From NCBI GenBank assembly GCA_029204225.1, contig CM055103.1, positions 43,594,604-43,658,603 on the forward strand: a stretch of 64,000 bases of DNA, in the 5' to 3' direction. The notes under the pieces were generated by a model. That model was not told the DNA's origin and did no database searches. It saw nothing but the letters and a program-made list of their open reading frames with translations. This document shows, one piece after another, positions 57,717 through 64,000 of the stretch. The position numbers and the translations under genes are program-made. Every line of letters begins with the position of its first letter. The first letter of the stretch is position 1. The DNA comes from Diphasiastrum complanatum. Lineage: Eukaryota > Streptophyta > Lycopodiopsida > Lycopodiales > Lycopodiaceae.

Positions 57717-58280
57717 TTAAAAAGTACTCACAAAATAATCTTTACAACACTGTTTTCCCCCGGAGCCAAGATGACTGATACTAATCATGATCAATCTTAC
57801 TCTTGCTGCTTCCTTGTGCTTGTCATATTTATGGGGAGTTTTTCTAAACTCACTCGTGAGAGAAGTCCAGGGACTTTTGCTACACGAGGTTGGCTTGCCT
57901 GGTTTACTTGGCCTTCGAGATTGTTGGCGGAGCTTGTCACGATAGTGACGCATGTGCTCACCAAGCTTTCCCTCCACCCATTTATTACTAAATGGATGGT
58001 CACATGGAAATTCCCTATGCAATGCCTCTATGATACGATCCTTCTCGTCACGTGGCTGTACCCGCCAATCATGGAGAGGATTGCTAATGTATAATTTGGT
58101 CAATTCAAGAGCTCGTCTCATGACCAAATATCCATTATTGTCGCCCATATTCAAAGATCCATCAACATGAATCTCATATGGGCGTGTGCTAGACTCGCCA
58201 GTAGGGATAGGCGACCCAGTCGACGCGTCCTCACACATCAACTGCTCATAGACTGCCTGACGAGCAGAAGGGTTGGCCAT
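57717..58280 (-). CDS. TNP1-like CACTA protein (Ptta/En/Spm type)
   Basis: An open frame of 187 residues from ATG 58280-58278 to 57717. It has the phrases DWRVQPRDEKDRIIEALHRE, KWVEGKLGEHMRHYRDKLRQ, KPTSCSKSPWTSLTSEFR and SHLGSGGKQC, matching the plant transposase Ptta/En/Spm accessory type (W-D-K-I-L-F, then K-S-W and GSGG). Relatives bind the subterminal repeats. Here it may be the N-terminal exon only. It is divergently oriented to TNP2, with only 45 bp between the two start codons. Confidence 0.75.
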   Translation of the reverse strand: MANPSARQAVYEQLMCEDASTGSPIPTGESSTRPYEIHVDGSLNMGDNNGYLVMRRALELTKLYISNPLHDWRVQPRDEKDRIIEALHREFPCDHPFSNKWVEGKLGEHMRHYRDKLRQQSRRPSKPGKPTSCSKSPWTSLTSEFRKTPHKYDKHKEAARVRLIMISISHLGSGGKQCCKDYFVSTF

Positions 58281-58325
58281 GGATGGTATTAATCCTCATG
58301 GCCATCAATCTTCTACTTAGACAAC

Positions 58326-61197
58326 ATGGCTAGTGATGCTTGTGAATTACAACATACCTCCATGGATGACAATGAAAAAAGGTCATCTTTTACTTGCTCT
58401 CATCATTCCGGATCGTCACAAGGTAAAAAAACATATATGTCTATCGTGAGCCTATTGTCAAGGAGTTGCAAATTCTTTGGAGAGGGATTCGTGTATACGC
58501 GACATTTCACGTCCTATCAGATCTCGAGAATTTGAATTGAAAGGTATTTTCATGTGGACGATGCATGATTATCCTGGATTGGGTGAGTGTAGCGATTTTT
58601 CTACTTTCGGATACCATGCTTGTAATATATGTGGAAGTAATCTCCTTGCACGATATGCAAAACATCTTATGAAAGTCATATATTTTGATCATCGTAAATA
58701 TCTTCCATTCAACCATAGTCTTCGTAGAACTCATTTTTGTCGACTAGGAGACAAAGTGGAGGCACGCCCTCCACCGGAAAGATTAACGAGTAAAGATTGG
58801 CTTGAGAAATGGAACAATGCAATGGAGAATTCCACTTCCATAGAGGGTATGAAAAGGATATCCATATTTTATACACTCCCATATTGGACGACATTAAATT
58901 TAACTCATTTATTGGATCCAATGCACATTTTCAAAAATTTGAGAGACACTTCAATCAGTCAGAAGGTTTGTATCGACGAGTCCTTGATGAACTAAAAGAT
59001 TTTGTTCAAATGCGACACTTGTGGACTAAAGATGGACAAGAGTCAAGGTCAAGATCAATTCATGCACCATGGATTTTGTCGCAGGAAGAGAGTACACATA
59101 TAAAGGCAGTTATTTGACATATGTGATTTCCCACTGGATACGCGGGGTCTATAAGAGGGGCATTTACCATAGACGGCTTATCCAGATTAAAGTCTCATGA
59201 TTGGCACAAGATGATACAAGTATATGTATTTGATGTGTTTAATTAGTGACACATATAATCAAGCTTATTTGAATAAAATGTCATGACAATTATATTTCGG
59301 CCTATTTATGTTGACAACATGTATTTCCGGTGGCATTGAAAGGGTGTTTCATCGAAGATATATACGAAACATTATCTTAACATCATTCAAATGAGCACAT
59401 TTCGCATGTATATGTATATTATTGACGCTTTTTTTTATTTTTGTATGCGGCGAATATGAAGATGGATATCTTCAAAAGACATAAATACAGAAGATATAGG
59501 ACACATGCGTCTCAAAGCTATTGAGATTGTTTGTGCTTTCAAGAAATGCCTTCCTCCATTATTCATGGACATCCAAAATTAACCTATTGGTTCATCTTGT
59601 TGATGAGGTGGAGCTAGCGGGCCCTGTGGGTGCAAGATGGATGTTTTTTTTAGAGCGATTTATGAAAGTCCTAAAAGATTTTATTCACCAAAAAGCGCAT
59701 GTAGAAGGTAGTATGGCGGAAGGTTGGATGGCACAAGAGTCTTTGTTTTACATTACAGAGTACTTGACACAATTGAATCCAGGGGCTCCAAGATTGTGGC
59801 ATAATAGTGATGAAGAGAGCAACAAACAAGAGAGCGTTCCACAAGGAAAAGGAACGTGTGCTAAATTTTTCGAGTATATGAGAGACAAGGTTTGCACATT
59901 CATGCTATATAACTCAGAAGAATTGTCATCTTGGATTGATTTATACAAAAAATCCAAATATCAACGGAATATTGATAGAACGTGATGGCGTCAGTCACAT
60001 AGGGGCCAGGCTTTTCCATCTGAATTGGAGAAGCTCCCAGATCAATGCAACATTTCTTGGCTATATGAAGCCATGAATGATGCTTGTGCGAGTGGAAAAC
60101 AAATATCAAATTCGGAGTCGGATCTTGCACACGGTTGTAGTTGGCATGTTTGTCTCTAAACTCAGACTCATCATTTATTATTTATATAATAATTGCTTTG
60201 GCATTGTAACACATTATTCAAAAAAATGTTATTTGATATATGCATTTTTCAATATGGCAGTATAGGAGGTATACCGCTCTTTGGTCTAGTGGACAACACT
60301 TTCGCATTGAATGCATCGACTAAAAAAGAACGCCATTCGATTGCGGAGTGATGACAAGGTTTCATCAAGCCAATCACAGTAGTGCAAAAGATACCAATTT
60401 GGTTGAAAGTGACCTTGACTATGTTGGAACCATACAAGATATATTGGAAGTTGACTATAAATCCTTCAAGATCTTTTTGTTGGATGTTAAATGGTTTCAA
60501 ATTACATGTCGAGGGCCACATGCAATCGTACGATTGGATTCAAATGGACTACATGCTCTTGTTTCAACAAAGATCCTTTCCTCTTCCAATGAGACATTGG
60601 TCTTACCAATTCATTGTGAACAAGTAACAATTGTTGGTACTTTAAATTACAAATCAACTGTTGAGCACACTAGATTCATTCTCCAACTCACTTGTATTGT
60701 CTATATGTACACATATAGCCCTTTATCCTAATCCAGCGAATATGAGGTGGCTATTTGTCATGCAAAAAAAGACAAGAAAAAAGAATATTTTCCAAAATAT
60801 TGAGCTCGAAGATGCGACGATACACAATCATGATGAAGAAGACGAAAGCGATCACGATATGGAAAATTATGCAAAAGAGAATCTGCATAATGAAGAGGAA
60901 GAAACAATTGATTATCTCGTGGAGCCAAATGAGCATGACGATTGGGATGTCACTGACAATGACGTAAGAGCCGAAAGTCAAATCAATGAAAACATTGATG
61001 ATGATACTTCTAATCTTCCAAAAAGAGTAGACCATCTGTTTGAAATCCATGAAAGAATTAGACTACTAGATGAGTGTGAAAGTGATGCAAACGATCAAGA
61101 AGATGAATTGCAGGCACCTATATCGGAAAATATACGTAGGCTTGAACTATGTTTAGAACTTGACTCAGATGAATGGCGAGATATCAATGATGATTAA
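58326..61197 (+). pseudogene. TNP2 transposase of CACTA
   Basis: Start ATG at 58326. Segments in order: TNP2 core (GIFMWTMHDYPGLGECSDFS, GYHACNICG, RKYLPFNHSLRR near 58540-58740; FYTLPYWTTLNLTHLLDPMH near 58870-58930); LDELKDFVQMRHLWTKDGQE near 58984-59045; DUF4218 (LLVHLVDEVELAGPVGARWM, MKVLKDFIHQKAHVEGSMAE, 59590-59740); DUF4216 (IQDILEVDYKSFKIFLLDVK, 60430-60490); and an acidic end to 61197. Frameshifts or introns separate them at about 58495, 58950, 59120, 59985 and 60730. TNP2 cuts and joins the element ends. Probably inactive. Confidence 0.85.
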
Positions 61198-61527
61198 ATG
61201 AGAAATTGTCTATAGATGAGATTGATTGAATTGTATTAAAAAATATAATCAATTGTTGCTAGTAGAGATTTTTTGTGTTTATATATCTCAACATTTCACA
61301 CTTCTCTTCTTTTTTATTCTATTAAAATGTTTGTAATCAAATTAATTTCATTGTAATTACTCATGAAACATTTTCTTAAAGACATCTAAAGTTTCACACC
61401 AATGTGCACAAGAGGCTCATGATCACACAATTAAATTCATTTTGTCAGAATTTTTGCTCGTAGATACAAAAAAAGAGCAATCAGAAAGAGCAACGATGGA
61501 TGGCCCTGATTTTGTAGCCACCATAAT
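61198..61527. other. Unassigned spacer inside CACTA
   Basis: Follows the TNP2 stop. AT-rich, no gene seen. Confidence 0.6.
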
Positions 61528-62168
61528 ACTCTCACCCGATAAAATCTTGCAAGATTCAGCACTATATACTGTAGCTCCAACCCATATATACTCTCACCTG
61601 ATCAAATCTTGCAAGATTCAACACTATATACTATGGCTTCAAAAACTAAGATGAAAAATATGTCTGAATCCGAACGAAAGTTTACCAAGCAAAGCCGCAA
61701 ACAATCAAATCAAAATTGATAGAGGTGGGTCAAGTCATTGAGATAGATTGGCTGTAGATCTTTCTTGGATTCATTTGATTTCATTTAGAATCATGCTTTG
61801 ATTTTTTCAGCCGTTGTCGTCGACTCATCCGTCATGCTAAGTGCATTATTAACGGGTTTTTGTAGCCACCACACATCCACCATGGTTGGATCGTCACATG
61901 GCAGCAATAAACACATTTTTGCGACTAATTATTAGAACAATTTACTGGTGAGAACACTGATTCTTATATAATAAATTGACCGATACATTGACGAGAAAAC
62001 TAATTTTCAGTAAATGCTCCAACCCATATATACTCTCACCTGATCAAATCTTGCAAGTTTCAGCACTATATATTGTGGCTTCAAAAACTAGGATGAAAAC
62101 CTTGTCTGAATCCGAACGCAAGCCTAGCAAGCGAAGTCGCAAAGCATCAAATCAAAATTGATAGAGGT
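61528..62168 (+). repeat. Repeated promoter-like unit with a small ORF inside CACTA
   Basis: The phrase CTCTCACCTGATCAAATCTT, followed by GCAAGATTCA and CACTATATA, occurs three times (61528, 61590, 62031). In the second and third copies it leads into the same ~90-bp stretch, coding MASKTKMKNMSESERK and continuing basic to a TGA at 61717 (first copy, 61633-61719) or 62159 (where ATG is GTG). Both are followed by GATAGAG and then GTGGGT or GTAAGT, good splice donors. It may be a duplicated first exon of a TNPA-like gene. Confidence 0.6.
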
Positions 62169-62249
62169 AAGTTAATCATAATGGGCATAATCATTGAATG
62201 GGATGGTAAATTTTTTTTAAAAATCATCAGAATATATCAATGTTTTGCA

Positions 62250-62876
62250 TCTTTCGTCGCCTGGCGACATTCAGGAATTGTCGCCAAACCATCGCTGTTA
62301 AACATCCATTCCTCAGGTTTTATAGTCTACAAATTAATTACAGCATCGCCCGACGATTGTACAGACATGGAGACGTTTAATCATCGCTCCAACGTCGCTT
62401 AAACGTCGCTCTTGAAGTCTGTCACCTGGCGACATTCAGGAATCGTTACCAAACCGTCACTAGAAAAAAACTATTCCTTGGGTTTTACAATCTGCTAAAT
62501 AATTACAGTGTCACCCAGCGACATTTCAGAGAGGAGACGGTTAAGTGTCGCTTTTCTGTCACTAAAATGTCGCTCGGGTTAATCGTCGCAAGGCGACGTT
62601 ATTGGAAGCATTGCTTGGGCATCATTTTTTCATAAAATTTTTGAAGTGCCAAACATCGCGCGGCGACAGTCAATATGTACTGTTGCTAGACGCTAGAAAA
62701 GCGTCACTAATTTACTGGAATGTCACTGAGCGTCGAATATGTTATGTCGCAGAGCGACATTTATTTGCGACAGTTAGCAAATGATCTACTTGTTGTTATA
62801 ATTACCGCGGAGCGACGTTTATTTTTTACTAAATAAATGCAAACTTTTGTCGCTATAATCATTTTTTGTAGTAGTG
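62250..62876. repeat. Right subterminal repeat region of CACTA
   Basis: Many copies of GGCGACATT/GTCGC words with diverged spacing, ending in the right terminal repeat. Confidence 0.9.
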
Positions 62877-62879
62877 TTT

Positions 62880-62928
62880 GCGTACTTATGGACACTACAA
62901 TATTTCGAAGGATTTTCGACCCTATTAT

Positions 62929-62935
<7 letters not shown>
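62880..62935 (+). pseudogene. Continuation of the split copia integrase
   Basis: In frame with HNDL at 56903 across the TTT duplication, it reads C-VLMDTTIFRRIFDP, the continuation of the LDLVHNDLCGPM type box. It ends in a (TG)n run. Confidence 0.7.

Positions 62936-62962
<27 letters not shown>
62934..62962. repeat. (TG)n microsatellite
   Basis: About 14 TG units. Confidence 0.95.
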
Positions 62963-63086
62963 ATAGAATATTGTAAACTTTGGTATACACCCTGAAGTAT
63001 GCCTCAGAACGAGATCTTCGATAATTGCCTCAGTAATCAAGGCTTCTTCACCTCATTTTTGCATTGTTTATAGCACGGGTATATTG

Positions 63087-63118
63087 AGGGATATATCGAG
63101 GGCCCTCGATATATCCCT
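63087..63118. repeat. Perfect 32-bp palindrome
   Basis: AGGGATATATCGAGGG followed directly by its reverse complement, centre between 63102 and 63103, no loop. An imperfect relative built on ATATACCGAGGG lies at 63151-63186. Confidence 0.97.
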
Positions 63119-63189
63119 CCCAACAAGCTATTGGTGACATGTCGCTTCCAAGGAATATACCGAGGGCCATCCCTTGGTATATCCCTATC

Positions 63190-64000
63190 AAAATGGCACC
63201 ATGTTTTGAGGGCTATTCTGAGGGCTTAAAAACAAATTTTTTTTTTCAGGGCAGAATGGAACTAATTTATTGGCTCCATTCTACCCTAAAAATGGACTCC
63301 ATCCGACCCCATGAGTCTTTTGCACCACTTCTTATGAAGTTGGTAAGCAAAATCATTTGTTCATTATTGTTAATAAAAAAATTGTAAAATTTATTTGAGT
63401 TACATTTTAAGCACTTAACAATTGATGAAGGAAACTTAAATTCAACAAATATATATTCATACATAAATGTTCCAAGTATAGAGATATGTTACAAATTGGA
63501 TTATTGAAATATACCTAATTATAATTAGATCCAGCTGAGTTGTCCTCGTCCTAGCTATTGACGTCGCAATCGGACTCATGTGACTACGATGGGGATTGAG
63601 ATTGTGATACCTGCATCCAATAATGATGATTCAGTTATCTGATTAATGTGATGAGAGTGAAAGTCAGACCACATGAATGTAGTGAAGGGATAGTATATCT
63701 TAAAGCCATATATACCTCAGATCTAGAATATCATCCGAATCAAGACACAAGGAAGGCTTGAAGTTTGTGATTCTCCGAAAACATGTTTATTAGTACGTGC
63801 AATTTCGTACATGTTTGTTGTATCCCTAACACATTTAGTTCCATTTTGATCATTACAAAAAATACAATGCATTGTGGACGCATGGACGACACTTTTGTAA
63901 GGAGCTCATTGACAGAAATAGAAACACATACAATTGTGGAGTCATGGCAAATTTTACCCAAGAGGGTCGAGCAAGCACAACGGACACCAATTTACTCTCT
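63190..64000. other. Unassigned stretch at the window end
   Basis: Short minus-strand frames only (for example 63961-63740). I recognise no gene. Confidence 0.5.

Larger units (their letters stand above)
56906..62876 (+). mobile_element. Complete CACTA (En/Spm) transposon
   Basis: Left end CACTACCACACCAATCA, right end (minus strand) CACTACTACAAAAAATGA; target duplication TTT at 56903-56905 and 62877-62879. Near both ends are many copies of GCGACATTT/TGTCGCTA-like words (56940-57540, 62250-62820), the subterminal repeats expected for CACTA elements. Inside are a TNP1-like ORF (-) and TNP2 exons (+). The insertion sits within a copia integrase codon. TNP2 is broken, so this copy is probably not autonomous. 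Confidence 0.95.

Overview
The window looks like flowering-plant nuclear DNA. It is AT-rich, with introns bounded by GT/AG, and is filled with plant-type transposable elements: chromodomain Ty3/gypsy, Ty1/copia with initiator-Met tRNA primer sites, DUF659-type hAT, CACTA with TNP2 and DUF4216/DUF4218 domains, a Helitron fragment and a tRNA-derived SINE. I cannot name the species. Almost every transposon gene is broken by stops, frameshifts or deletions.

Layout. 1-1.8 kb: gypsy pol fragment (+) joined to an hAT tail. 2.3-3.8 kb: an unassigned ORF and a short element bounded on both sides by (TA)n. 3.9-9.8 kb: gypsy element G1 (-), one 358-bp LTR kept. 9.8-12.9 kb: hAT1 (+). 13.1-13.7 kb: (GA)n, (AT)n and palindromic words. 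14.3-15.9 kb: Helitron fragment (-). 15.9-17.6 kb: gypsy G2 (-). 17.7-21.6 kb: hAT2 (+). 22.3-22.5 kb: hAT3 tail (-). 22.7-25.3 kb: an unidentified spliced gene (+). 25.8-27.6 kb: copia PR and LTR fragments (-). 27.8-34.0 kb: a complete copia element with 731/729-bp LTRs and TTAAC target duplications. 34.2-34.4 kb: copia integrase fragment (-). 34.4-41.3 kb: non-retroelement genes. 41.3-44.4 kb: two copia elements (-) sharing one 866-bp LTR. 44.4-48.2 kb: copia gag, LTR and a protease region running into unidentified ORFs. 49.8 kb: SINE with 14-bp target duplications. 50.9-52.9 kb: an intact seven-exon pirin/YhaK-family gene. 56.0-62.9 kb: a copia fragment split by a complete CACTA element (TTT target duplication). 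63.1-63.2 kb: strong palindromes.

The most unusual part is 35.1-39.7 kb. Two spliced genes diverge from a ~260-bp core holding six CACGTG boxes and a TATA-like box facing each way. The plus-strand gene predicts a histone H3-like fold at its N-terminus, followed in the same spliced frame by a Ulp1/C48-type cysteine protease domain (His, and Gln-x5-Cys). I know of no described H3-Ulp1 fusion. Its minus-strand partner predicts ~457 residues with no family I recognise, and the two 5' leaders share a repeated motif in the same sense. Each gene has one or two lesions, so they may be young pseudogenes or carry assembly errors. They could be host genes or cargo of an undescribed transposon; I saw no terminal repeats bounding the block.

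The one clearly ordinary, intact host gene is the pirin-like gene.
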